Shown: positions 54,698 to 64,000 of the stretch, in pieces
How the letters are laid out: each line of letters begins with the position of its first letter
Position numbering within the stretch: position 1 is the stretch's first letter
NCBI GenBank assembly: GCA_016648135.1
Contig: JADDOH010000501.1
Location: 124,001 to 188,000 of the forward strand
Origin: Agrypnia vestita
Taxonomy: Eukaryota; Arthropoda; Insecta; Trichoptera; Phryganeidae
Direction of reading: 5' to 3'
DNA length: 64,000 nt
Made by a program: the position numbers and the translations under genes
Notes under the pieces: model-generated
Told to the model about the DNA's origin: nothing
Seen by the model: the letters and a program-made list of their open reading frames with translations, nothing else
Databases searched by the model: none

Positions 54698-57600
54698 AGA
54701 GAAGTTATTCAGCTACATATTGGTCAGGCCGGAGTTCAGATAGCGAATGCATGCTGGGAACTATATTGTTTGGAACATGGTATTAGCCCAGATGGCCGCA
54801 TCCATTATGAATTATGTTATGATGATGACTCTGCAAGTTCCTTCTTTAGCATCTCTGATGCTGGCAGTTGTACTCCTCGACTGGTTATGGTTGATTTAGA
54901 ACCCACTCCTATAGGTAATTTCTAAAACAAATATGTTCATATTATCATTTGATTTAAATGATTTCTATGTAAATAACTTGTGGTTTGTGAAAAATTTTCC
55001 AATCCTTCTGTATACCTATATCACCATTGCTAAGGAAAAAGTCACTTCATTTATAAAAAATGTTTATCTACAGAAAAATCACATCCTACAATATAACTCA
55101 ATTAACATGGAAAAATATACAAAAAATCATTGAATGCACATAAAATTATTAAAAAAATAAGCTTTAAATTATTTTATTCAGTCACTTTTTTCTATACAAT
55201 ATTTGTTGTATTGTTTATTTATATAGCCATGTATAAAAAAAGATTGCTTTTTATATTTCCTTATTTATTAGTGTTTTCCTTTAGATTAATCATCTTTAAA
55301 CTAATACATATATAAGTACTAAATATACCTATACTAAAATATAAAAGAGTATATTTTTTTCAAATTATAAATATTATTAAATTAAAATTTTTTGAAATTT
55401 TTAAAATTGATCATAATGTATAAGTTGATGATAACACAACTTATACATAATAGATTTATGATGTAAAGTAAATTACCTAAAAAAATATCTTGATTATTAG
55501 ATGAAATTCGAACTGGAACATATAGACACCTTTTTCACCCCGATCAACTTATAACTGGTAAAGAAGACGCTGCAAGTAATTTTGCCAGAGGATGCTATTC
55601 AATAGGTGGTGAAATGATTGATCTAGTTATGGACAGAATAAGAAAAGTGGCGGATGATTGTTCAGCCCTTCAAGGATTCATAATATTTAGGTATGACTAA
55701 TTGTAGTTAGGAAGCCTATTGTTTATTTCTCCCTCTACTTATTTTGATTTAAATTACTGAAACACAATTTAGCAATATACTACGATAATTTAGCAATGTA
55801 CAATATGCTATGATCATTATGATCAAATAAAATTATAAAAATCTTCCGAAAAAATTCCACGTTAAACTTCTGCAAGGTTTATCATTTTTTTGAATTTGTA
55901 TTGCAACAAATGAATCTTTCATATTGTAATTTTATAAATTACTGGTAGTCCAGCGTTTTACAAAAAATTAGTCAGAAATATTGAAAAAAATTATGTCGCA
56001 TATCTCCACAACAGAACTATTGATATTAGATCATGTATATTTTTGACTCATAAGTAAGGCAGGAATCTACCTGTAAAGTATTGTGGACTAGCTCTGTTAC
56101 ACCCTAATATTAATATCTTTTTTTAAATTTGTTTCAAAGTAAAATAATGTTTGTTTAAATATTAATCTGATATCCTTTAATATACAAATACATAATCGTA
56201 AATTGTTGATAAAAATAATCACATTTATTATCTTTTTAAGTGTTACGTATTACTTTACACTTATGATGAGTTCTGAATATATGATAATATATACTTATAT
56301 TATGTAAATGCTATTATCTCTATTGCTGATTAATATCCGCAAGGCCCGTTCTCAAGAACAAATTTGCCACATATTCCAGTTAACACGGCTAATGAAATCA
56401 AGAGAGGGTATAGTTCCGTGAGTGTGAGCACACAAATAATACCAAGATGAAGAAAATTTGAGAACAGATTTGCCACATATTCGCAGCTAAGACGGCTAAT
56501 GTAATCAAGAGAGGGTGTAGTTTCATGAGTGTGAGCACACATAAATTATAACAAGATGAAGAAAATTTGAGAGCAGTCAGTCGTTGAATAGGTGATCAGT
56601 CACTAATGTTGCTTTACCAATTTATGTTGCTAGGTATTAGCCAATTTTCTCATAATGCTCGACATCGGAAATTAGAAACCACTGACCTGCATACAGGAGA
56701 ATAACAACGAAAAATGCGCACGCGAATTCTGCTGATACCACAGATCTCACGCAGAAAAGGAAAGTAAATACGCTGACAGGTCGCTTCTCACATGGGTTTT
56801 TTGTACACATTCTGATACCAAAATCGGGATATAAAAGACGTGTTGGCGAAATCCCAACTTAGTTCGTTTTCCTACGCCGTAACCACAACATCACGCTACT
56901 CGACGACTGCTACTCATAGCATGACCTAGCTACGTAACTCGTCTCTCTTTACGCTATACGACCAATCTCCAACCTGCCGCAGCTACGACATCAGACGACA
57001 CTCGTCTCATTCCTCGCTATGCCGTTCATCTCATTCCTCAATACGCCGTCCATCTCATTCCTCAACACGCCGTCCATCTCATTCTTCGCTACGCCTCCAG
57101 TCTCCAATCACGATCATCGTCAGCCTCATCGCTCCACTGTTTCCACAACATCCAGCCGCGAACACCATTTGCTTCCGGCGGTACCACCATCATCCTCATC
57201 CTCACCGCGATGACAATACAATACTTCGACTCGTCCAACAACCACGCTCGAAGATCACCCGTCGTCAACGTCACATGGATCCCGATGCATCGAACTGCAG
57301 CTGCAAAGCTGACAAACGCGCTAGCTACCGAGGTCGAGCGACATCAGCACGCACTGTTTTTCGAAAATATATAAAAAATCATAAAACTGACCCTGGCTTT
57401 CTGTTCATATCAGTGGATTTTTCATCCTGTAATACATTGCACAAACTCAGGAATTGAGATAAGAGCAACGATATTTGACAACTCTGTGCAACTATTAGCT
57501 TACGCTCATGATATCGACATAATTGCGAAAACTCCCAATGCTTTATGTAATGCCTTCATAAATCTTGAAAGTTCTGCCAAAAACATGGGTCTCATAGTAA

Positions 57601-60600
57601 ACTAGCAGAAGACCAAATACATGGCTGTAGGATGCACCCAACAAATCCCAACTCTCTTGTATGAAATTTGTTACATACTTGGTAAATATATGAAACCATT
57701 TACTGACACCGAGATTGTGAAGGAATGTTTCCTCAGTGCTTCCAACATATTATTTGATAAATTTAGCAATAAAAGTCTAATAATATCTCAAATCAAAAAC
57801 ATGCAGCACTCTGATTCTACCTGCGCTAGAGGCATTGAAGATATTTCAAAGCACGTATTTAATCGCATCCTAGAAGATATAAAAAATTGTACATATTTTA
57901 GTTTGGCCTTTGACTCTAGCACTGATATTTCAGCAACATCACAATGTTCCGTTTTCGTTAGATACTGTACCGGACAAAATTCTATTCACGAAGATTTTTT
58001 GAAGTTTCTTCCTATGAAAAATCAAACCAGAGGCACGGACTATCTCGATATAATTAGCACATTTCTGGAGAACAATGAAATTGCCGCCTTAGCCAAGGAA
58101 TTTAAGAGCATATTTCATGACTAACGTTGTATCAAGAATTGTTTGTTGCTTAGGTATAAAAAATCCCTGTCACCTAGAAACAGCAACTATGATACAATTA
58201 TCTGCATTGGGATATGATTATGCGAAGCTATTTGATGAATTTATCGAGTTTAAGAACGATAATCTGAAAGCTATTTTTAAAGAAAAGAGAGAGGGAAAGG
58301 AGTACATTGAGTTTTGGATATTAGTCCCTGAAAAGTACAAAACTGTACAAAAATGTGCTCTTCGACTGCTCATATTGTTCACGTCAACGTATCTTTGTGA
58401 AACATTCTATTCCAAAATGAAATATGCGAAAAACGTATACAGGAATCGACTTACCGATTCTCATCTTGATGACGTATTGAGGGTAGCATGTACCAATTAT
58501 AAACCCGATTTCTCTACAACAGTAAAAAAAATATCACTGAGTCAAAAATCGCACTAATTTTTAAAAATTTATTTCTCTAAATATGTAAGAATGTATATAC
58601 AATTTTTTATTTCTAACCATCTTACAAAGCTGCATATGCAGTTTGTATGTAAAATTACATCACCACCAAATGTTAACTTATCTTTATTTTCTTTGTTAAT
58701 TTTTTACATTACATTACACTTTATGTTATAATGTTTACAATACAATTTTTATTATTTTTATGTAAGCAATCAAAAGAGTGTTCTATTATCCTCAAATAAT
58801 TTAATATCCTTGTCTCTTCTGTGTCTGGAATGTTAAAACAAATATCTTGTTTTTTTTTGGAATGTACGTTTGTCTTCCTGTAGGTTTTTTCAATATATAT
58901 ATATATATTTTTTTTAAATAAATAGATATGCGAACACTGAATACGTGTCACATCAATATTCTTACTATTTTCAAACTAAGCTAAACGCTTGTGCTATGAA
59001 AATAGGACTAACTTGCTAGTATGGGCTGAGATTCGAACCCGCGACCATTGACAACCCCAACCACAAGACCAACAAGCTACTCTTTTGTTACCCTTGTCTG
59101 CATGCAGTATGCATGTGTCATCTACGAACATCTTTATTATATATTTTTTAATAACATTTCCAAGGCTATTTACATGAACGATGTAGCATGCAGATCCTAT
59201 TACAACTCCTGTTTTAATCTTGCGCATTTCGCTTTACGTATTTTTGATTTTTACTGTAAGTTTTGCGTTTTAAATCTAACTTTCGTTTGCAAGAATAATT
59301 TCACTGTGAACATAAATAAGGTTTATCCTCAGTATGCGTAAGTGCGTGATTAAGATAGGTCTTATTTTCGAAATAGATCTTATATTAAAACCATCCTAAA
59401 AATTGTGGTAGGTCTTACTTTCGAGTATATTCGAGGAAACACGGTATACAGATATGATAAAAATAAATTTCAAATAGGGAAATAAGCTATTGTTTATGTT
59501 TGAGCTGGTATTGGTTGTTACGCTGATAAGCGATAAATATTATTATCATTCGTTACAGTTAAAAAAATATTCGTTGATTAATCAAGTGGTGACGCCCTAA
59601 TCTTGAAACAAACCGGTTTCAACCATAAGGTACTGTTTTTCCCGATATGTTTTTTTTTGTCATATCGGTATAATGTTGCGGCCCGCGTCACTTAGCAAAC
59701 ATATGTATGTGGCCCGAAGAAAAAAAAGGTTGAGTACCGCTGACCTAGACCCGTATAATACAATGCAAATACACTTTTGTCTATGGTCGTTTGAAATCCA
59801 TAGACATATATGACAGTATAGCCATAGAAAATAAGTTAGTTTGATGTTTGATTTGAAAGGTTATTTTATTTCTCTTTTCTGTTTTCTATGTTTGAAAGCA
59901 TGTCCGGCCGTCTGACGTTTCCACTTTGAGGTTATAATTATATTTATATATTTTAACAAAGTTTGATTTGCGGTTCGTGGTGCACGATAGTTTTCTCTTA
60001 AAATATAGTTTCAGTGTGGCTGAAGAACTAAACTAATTTCATTGTTTCCCATTTCATAATAAATATGGTAGCCGATACAGAACAAACATCTGCGTTTACC
60101 GTCTACAAGACTTCAGTTCCTAATTCAAAAAAATCAGAGAAGCTTAAATTAAAAAACAAGATTCGACGTCGGTTAGCAAAAGAACGTAAAAAAATATCTA
60201 CAACAAAAATTATTTTGGGAAAAGAAGACGCGCTAAAAGAGATATCGAATGAAAAGGCATCTAAACCCTTAAAAAATAAATCCGTCAAGGATAAAAAGAG
60301 TTCTAACGGAATTGAAAAACATGAGCCAATTGGAAAAAAGCCCGCGAATTCCAAGACGACGCCTACTTCGCATAAACCAGAAAAGCTTCCACTGGCTGCA
60401 ACTTCTGTCGGTAAAGTGCAGAAAGCAAAAATGAAGTCAAGCGCTCTATCTAAAAAAAGAAAGTCTACAAATCAACCTACAAAAAATGGAAATGAAGACG
60501 CTAAAAGAAAATTAGTCACCGAAAGTCTCAGACTTCAGAGTCCTGTTTCGGATGAATTCGATCCTCTGCTTACTGACAGTACACTTGAAGGTAGAAACCT

Positions 60601-63600
60601 TTTTGAATGGTTGATATCCCCTTACGACAATAATGATTTTTTTATTAGTACTTGGGAAAAAAAACCCTTGCACATCAGTCGCAAACAACCAAATTACTAT
60701 AAAAATATTATATCCACTCCAATCATTGATGAAATATTACGAACGGAAAACATAGCTTTTACGAAGAATATTGACATCACTTCTTACGACAATGAAAAAC
60801 GTGAGACTCATAATCCAATGGGGAGAGCTTTGCCACACGTTGTATGGGACTTCTACCTAAATGGCTGCAGCGTGAGGCTGTTGAATCCCCAGACATTTAT
60901 TCCACGTCTTCACCTGCTGAATGCCACTCTCCAAGAATACTTCAATTGTTTCGTGGGGGCCAACTCTTACTTAACACCACCCGGTAGTCAAGGTTTTGCT
61001 CCGCATTACGATGACATAGAGGCTTTCATACTTCAAATTGAGGGTAAGAAATTATGGAAAATATATGCGCCCTTGTCTCAAGAAGAAGTATTGCCACGAG
61101 TATCATCAAAGAATTACGATCAATCGGAGATTGGTAATCCTATCATGGAAGTTTTGTTAGAAGCAGGTGACTTGCTATACTTCCCGAGAGGATTTATTCA
61201 TCAAGGAGTTACAGTGCCAGAAGAACATTCACTCCACATCACTATCAGCTGTTATCAGAAGCAATCGTGGGGAGATTTGTTTGAAAAACTATTGCCCCAA
61301 ACTCTGGAAACGGCAATCAGATGTGACCCGGCTTTTAGGCAAGGACTGCCTTTGGACATTGGGAATAATTTTGGACTGGTGCATTCAGATTCAAATACTC
61401 CAAGGAGAGTAGAAATCATGGATCACTTGAAGACACTATTTAATAAACTCGCTACTCATCTCACATGCGATGATGCAGTTGATCAAATTTCCAAGAAGTT
61501 CATGCACGATGCTTTGCCACCCGTATTATCAGAACAAGAAAGACAATTAACAGTGTACGGCGATGCTGATAGAATGGTTAAAGGTGGTATTGTTAAAGAC
61601 AGAGTTGAAGTTCAACTCGATACGAGGATTAGACTATTGCGAGCGAACATACTTAGAATGATCTCAGAAGATGGAGTCATTCGTATTTACCATTACGTAG
61701 AAAACTCGAAAGAATACCATGGCGATGAAGCTCAGTATTTAGAAATTGATGATGATCTAGCACCAGGAATAGAAACACTGATCACAGCGTACCCGGAGTA
61801 TGTTTCTGTGGAGCAGTTAGAATGTAAAAATGATACGGATAAAATTCAAATTGCCAGTGATCTTTGGGAGAAGGGTCTAATTATGACAGAATATCCTTTA
61901 GAGTTTATTGACTAGATAATTTCATAATTCAACCAGTTACCAATGTTGGTAGTTTAACCTAAAATAGGTAGAATATTTACTCAAAATATGTGTTAATTTG
62001 CAAAAAATGGATTTGTCATAATTTTTCAAATTTAAGTTTGCATTTATTAATATTCATGTCGAATATTTAGTCAATGAAAAGTTGAAAGGTTAAATATACT
62101 AATGCAGAGCTTTTCAGATTCATATTTAACTTTAAATATGCACCTTTAAGCCATGTATTCACTAGGGAACAAATTGCCCCTCAACATCAAGCGTGGGAAA
62201 ACGAAATTGTTCTCCAACTCATCGAGCTTTACCAAAGCCATAAAGTTGTGGGACACTTCAAACCGTGAAAATAAAATAAAGAAAAACGACGCGTGGGAGA
62301 GCATAGCAAAAGATCCGTCAGACATTCGATACACGATTCGATTTGACATATGCAGCCGTCATCATAACGTCATCGGGCGACATTTCCGCGACAAGTTATA
62401 TGTCAGTCCCGGTGTGTACATGTCAAATAATCGCGTCATTGTCCCTGAAACACGAGCTTAGATGTTGATGCAACATGCCGCGCGGAATGTTTCACGATTT
62501 GTCCCCTAGTGAATATATGGTTTTATAATTACATTTGTGACATGTGCCTGTTTTCCTTATTGGGACAGAAATTTTACATGAAATATGTTTATTTTTTTAT
62601 TTTCATTCTCATTTCAGCATTTAAAATAAATTGATTGTTTAGTTTGTAAAATAAAACAATGAAGCATTTATTTGGTATTCTCAATTAATTTCTCTGGTAT
62701 CTCCGATTATCCTTTTATCCAGCACAATTTCTTTAGCCACTTACAGTTGGTTAAGAGTACGCCTGATTCTGTTTTTACATGGCGGAATACCCCGAAATAC
62801 TGTATTTAAAAAAACCATGTTAAATATGGTAAAATAAATTATCATGAGAGATAGGCTTCAATGTATAAAAATCGATTCAGTTTGTCAAAAAACAACTCAT
62901 TATTATTATTATTACATTTTATTTAAAAAATAATGTACATTTACAAAATCATAGTTATTCTATCAGACAATTAAGAAACATATTTTTATGCACGTTTGGT
63001 ACAAATTCACTTTCATCATTTGGGATATCCGCGGGTTGTATACTATTTCATATTAAATTTACAGGTTCTCTCGTTTTGAATTTTTTTTTAGTTATTTACA
63101 GCAATGATTATTCTTCCATGAGTTCCTTGTATGTCTCTTGATATCGAGCTATGAAAGTGGTCAAAAGCTTTATGAAATTGCACAATTCGTTCTACGCTGT
63201 GATCATTTGTTGTTGGATTGGATTTGCCAACATTTGGACCTCCTTCTTCACCTCTTTCCTTGAAACTAACGTGTTCCTCTAAAACAGCACTGAGTTCGAA
63301 AACACATCAAAATCGTGTAAAATCTGAATCCGGCATACTCAATATTCAAATATGAAAGCTATTGTAATGCTTCAGATGTCAAAGTTTAGGAGTAATGATT
63401 ATGGTGAATCTATTGTGAGAAATGCATTTCCTTCCAAGAGAGATTGTCTTCAGATCAGAAAATCAATGAAAAAAGTATTATCTATTAAATTACTCAATAA
63501 CACGAAGGTTTTGAAGCATACTATGACTCATTCTGATCATGCTGTGTTTGTAGGCACAGTGGAGAAAACACCTAATCTGTTACATACCACTCTTGCCTCT

Positions 63601-63925
63601 TTCATCACATTAAATATACAGTATAATAAATGCCAATTTCAGGGCATTTGGTGGTGGAACAGGCTCAGGATTTACCACCCTTCTGTTGGACAAACTTTGT
63701 AATGATTATGGAAAAATTAGTAAATTAGATTTTTCTGTGTATCCTGCCCCATTAATATCCCCTATTATTGTGGAACCCTATAACGCCATTCTCACAGCTC
63801 ACGGCTCCATAGAGTATGAAGACATCTGCTTTATAATGGACAATGAGGCATGCTATGATATATGCGCTAGGAATCTAGATGTACCTCGTCCCACGTATAC
63901 TAATCTTAATAGGATGGTCGCACAG
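54698..63925 (+). CDS. Divergent alpha-tubulin, first three recognised exons (runs off the window)
   Basis: Exons 54698-54914, 55501-55690 and 63643-63925 join in phase and align without gap to alpha-tubulin. Exon 1: [20 protein letters not shown] and VDLEPTP. Exon 2: [20 protein letters not shown] and [11 protein letters not shown]. Exon 3: the GTP-binding GGGTGSG signature, [39 protein letters not shown]. The donor after 63925 (GTAAAC) shows more exons follow. The initiator Met is expected in a tiny upstream exon, as in many animal tubulin genes. An in-frame ATG at 54677 is the alternative. The loop that normally holds the acetylated Lys40 is two residues shorter and has no Lys ([15 protein letters not shown]). 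Intron 2 (55691-63642) contains the whole NO66 gene and several mobile elements. Such divergent forms are often germline-specific; that is inference. Confidence 0.9.
55830..56105. repeat. Foldback family FB1, right half, in tubulin intron
   Basis: TATTGCAACAAATGAATCTT through TAAGGCAGGAATCTACCTG and the end TGTTACACCCTA match the right arm of the FB1 copy at 19581-20266. Confidence 0.65.
56358..56571 (+). repeat. Two tandem 106-bp units
   Basis: 56358-56463 and 56464-56571 both run from ACARATTTGCCACATATTC through CAAGAGAGGGTRTAGTT and GTGTGAGCACACA to GATGAAGAAAATTTGAGA. Confidence 0.8.
56820..57110 (+). promoter_or_regulatory. TATA promoter-like segment leading into a 24-bp minisatellite
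   Basis: ATATAAAAGACG near 56829 is followed ~30 bp later by an initiator-like TTAGTTCG, in locally less AT-rich DNA. From ~57000 to 57095 a 24-bp unit, CGCCGTCCATCTCATTCCTC plus AACA, is repeated about four times. It may be a remnant LTR or the 5' end of a mobile element. No protein is recognised in the 65-codon frame over the repeats. Confidence 0.4.
57450..57635 (+). pseudogene. LINE reverse-transcriptase palm fragment
   Basis: In frame: [26 protein letters not shown] and a stop within the LIVN-QKTKYM motif. This is the block around the catalytic YADD box of RTE-type reverse transcriptases, with YADD changed to YAHD, so it is dead. Fused downstream, in the same frame, to hAT sequence. Confidence 0.75.
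57636..58557 (+). pseudogene. Broken hAT transposase (ZBED/Charlie-like)
   Basis: Two overlapping frames. The first (to a stop at 58122-58124) reads [35 protein letters not shown] and [20 protein letters not shown], which includes the first catalytic Asp region (DSSTDIS). The second (58117-58557) reads the end of the catalytic domain and the hAT dimerisation region: [41 protein letters not shown] large central part is missing and the frames are shifted. The zinc-finger N-terminus is replaced by LINE sequence. It lies in tubulin intron 2. A matching 3' terminus is seen at 59742. Confidence 0.85.
58908..59082 (-). repeat. tRNA-derived SINE (family S2), inserted in hAT remnant
   Basis: Minus strand: GAGTAGCTTGTTGGTCTTGT at the right, B box GGTTCGAATCTC, body GCTTAGTTTGAAAATAGTAA and poly-A-like tail at the left. 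Most of the 58994-59227 minus-strand open frame is this SINE. Confidence 0.8.
59660..59742. mobile_element. hAT 3' terminus
   Basis: Ends in GGTTGAGTACCGCTG, the inverse of the CAGCGGTNCTCAACC terminus of Charlie/ZBED-type hAT elements, preceded by GCGGCCCGCGTCACT. Probably the 3' end of the element whose transposase remnant starts at 57636. Confidence 0.65.
60065..61915 (+). CDS. NO66: Ribosomal oxygenase NO66 / RIOX1 (JmjC family), intronless
   Basis: 616 residues. NO66 is a nucleolar Fe(II)/2-oxoglutarate-dependent oxygenase: its orthologues hydroxylate a histidine of ribosomal protein L8 (uL2) and have been reported to demethylate histone H3 lysines 4 and 36. The first ~155 residues are Lys-rich and disordered (nuclear/nucleolar targeting). 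The JmjC domain follows at about 260-400, with the iron ligands H314 and D316 ([10 protein letters not shown]) and H379 (RGFIHQG), plus the [18 protein letters not shown] block characteristic of the NO66/MINA group. The C-terminal part is a dimerisation and winged-helix region ([20 protein letters not shown]). Length and domain order are normal and the frame is intact. It lies in sense orientation inside intron 2 of the alpha-tubulin gene, so it must have its own promoter in 59,750-60,060, where no TATA box is evident. The start fits the family's N-terminus. Confidence 0.96.
   Translation: MVADTEQTSAFTVYKTSVPNSKKSEKLKLKNKIRRRLAKERKKISTTKIILGKEDALKEISNEKASKPLKNKSVKDKKSSNGIEKHEPIGKKPANSKTTPTSHKPEKLPLAATSVGKVQKAKMKSSALSKKRKSTNQPTKNGNEDAKRKLVTESLRLQSPVSDEFDPLLTDSTLEGRNLFEWLISPYDNNDFFISTWEKKPLHISRKQPNYYKNIISTPIIDEILRTENIAFTKNIDITSYDNEKRETHNPMGRALPHVVWDFYLNGCSVRLLNPQTFIPRLHLLNATLQEYFNCFVGANSYLTPPGSQGFAPHYDDIEAFILQIEGKKLWKIYAPLSQEEVLPRVSSKNYDQSEIGNPIMEVLLEAGDLLYFPRGFIHQGVTVPEEHSLHITISCYQKQSWGDLFEKLLPQTLETAIRCDPAFRQGLPLDIGNNFGLVHSDSNTPRRVEIMDHLKTLFNKLATHLTCDDAVDQISKKFMHDALPPVLSEQERQLTVYGDADRMVKGGIVKDRVEVQLDTRIRLLRANILRMISEDGVIRIYHYVENSKEYHGDEAQYLEIDDDLAPGIETLITAYPEYVSVEQLECKNDTDKIQIASDLWEKGLIMTEYPLEFID
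62158..62513. mobile_element. TA-flanked inverted-repeat element with an internal ORF
   Basis: 356 bp bounded by ~19-bp inverted repeats (TTCACTAGGGAACAAATTG at the left; inverse of CGATTTGTCCCCTAGTGAA at the right, two mismatches) and TA on both sides (62156-62157, 62514-62515). A 102-codon frame, 62153-62461, spans nearly all of it. Part of it ([20 protein letters not shown] then ESIAKD) resembles the MADF DNA-binding motif. The domain is incomplete and no transposase is present. Confidence 0.6.
63088..63278 (-). CDS. Possible terminal exon of an unknown minus-strand gene
   Basis: Minus strand: an acceptor-like CTGTTTTAG ends at 63279, followed by ~62 open codons ([20 protein letters not shown], then [20 protein letters not shown] and GRIIIAVNN) and a TAA at 63088-63090. 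The downstream minus-strand sequence has an AATAAA at 62918-62923, as expected for a 3' UTR of ~165 nt. I do not recognise the protein and could not place upstream exons. If real, it overlaps the tubulin intron on the opposite strand. It could also be a processed fragment. Confidence 0.35.
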
Positions 63926-64000
63926 GTAAACTATGTGTCTTATTTTTTAATGATTTTTGTTTATTGTTGTGTATTAATTATTTCTATTCTCAATCAAAGA

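Noticed and set aside
56357..56571. CRISPR-like array
   Set aside because: Only two 106-bp tandem units without spacers, in a eukaryotic intron.
58994..59227. 77-codon minus-strand ORF
   Set aside because: Half of it is the tRNA-like head of a SINE S2 copy.
63352..63702. 116-codon plus-strand ORF
   Set aside because: It overlaps the tubulin exon in another frame and includes its splice acceptor; the upstream part has no recognised domain, so I did not call it.

Overview
This is a repeat-rich, AT-rich stretch of animal nuclear DNA, most likely from an insect and probably a moth or butterfly. The evidence is spliced genes with GT-AG introns, cecropia-type mariner elements, tRNA-derived SINEs, several LINE families with short tandem-repeat tails, and FabG-like SDR paralogues of a kind familiar in Lepidoptera. 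The species call is inference. I see no CRISPR array, no bacterial operon and no rRNA.

Layout. 1-20,300 is almost pure transposon debris: SINEs, LINE ends with intact target-site duplications, foldback and MITE-like elements, a GCATGC-rich inverted-repeat element (8060-8778), a 139-bp-arm tRNA-like palindrome (12583-12930) and an apparently intact mariner (12994-14279). 20,321-30,862 holds eleven exons of a cytosolic purine 5'-nucleotidase (NT5C2 family). Its start lies upstream and was not found, and its introns are loaded with SINE, LINE and foldback copies. 32,000-42,700 is gene-poor: a decayed mariner lies against a decayed CR1-like LINE, and there is a small repeat-containing ORF with a TATA box.

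42,800-53,100 carries three intronless tandem paralogues of a classical short-chain dehydrogenase/reductase (80-84% identical by my count). They are separated by a GC-rich island, an internally deleted near-identical mariner copy, and a foldback with a hammerhead-ribozyme-like core.

54,698 to the window end contains the first three recognised exons of a divergent alpha-tubulin that lacks the Lys40 region. Its ~8-kb second intron encloses a complete intronless NO66/RIOX1 gene (60065-61915), a broken hAT transposase, and a possible minus-strand terminal exon of an unknown gene.

The genes do not form one pathway. The nucleotidase acts on purine nucleotides, the SDRs are oxidoreductases of unknown substrate, NO66 is a nucleolar oxygenase, and the tubulin is cytoskeletal. 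The strongest points for follow-up are the mariner pair (autonomous source and deleted derivative), the NO66-in-tubulin nesting, the palindromic elements, and the ribozyme-like Penelope-type fragment.
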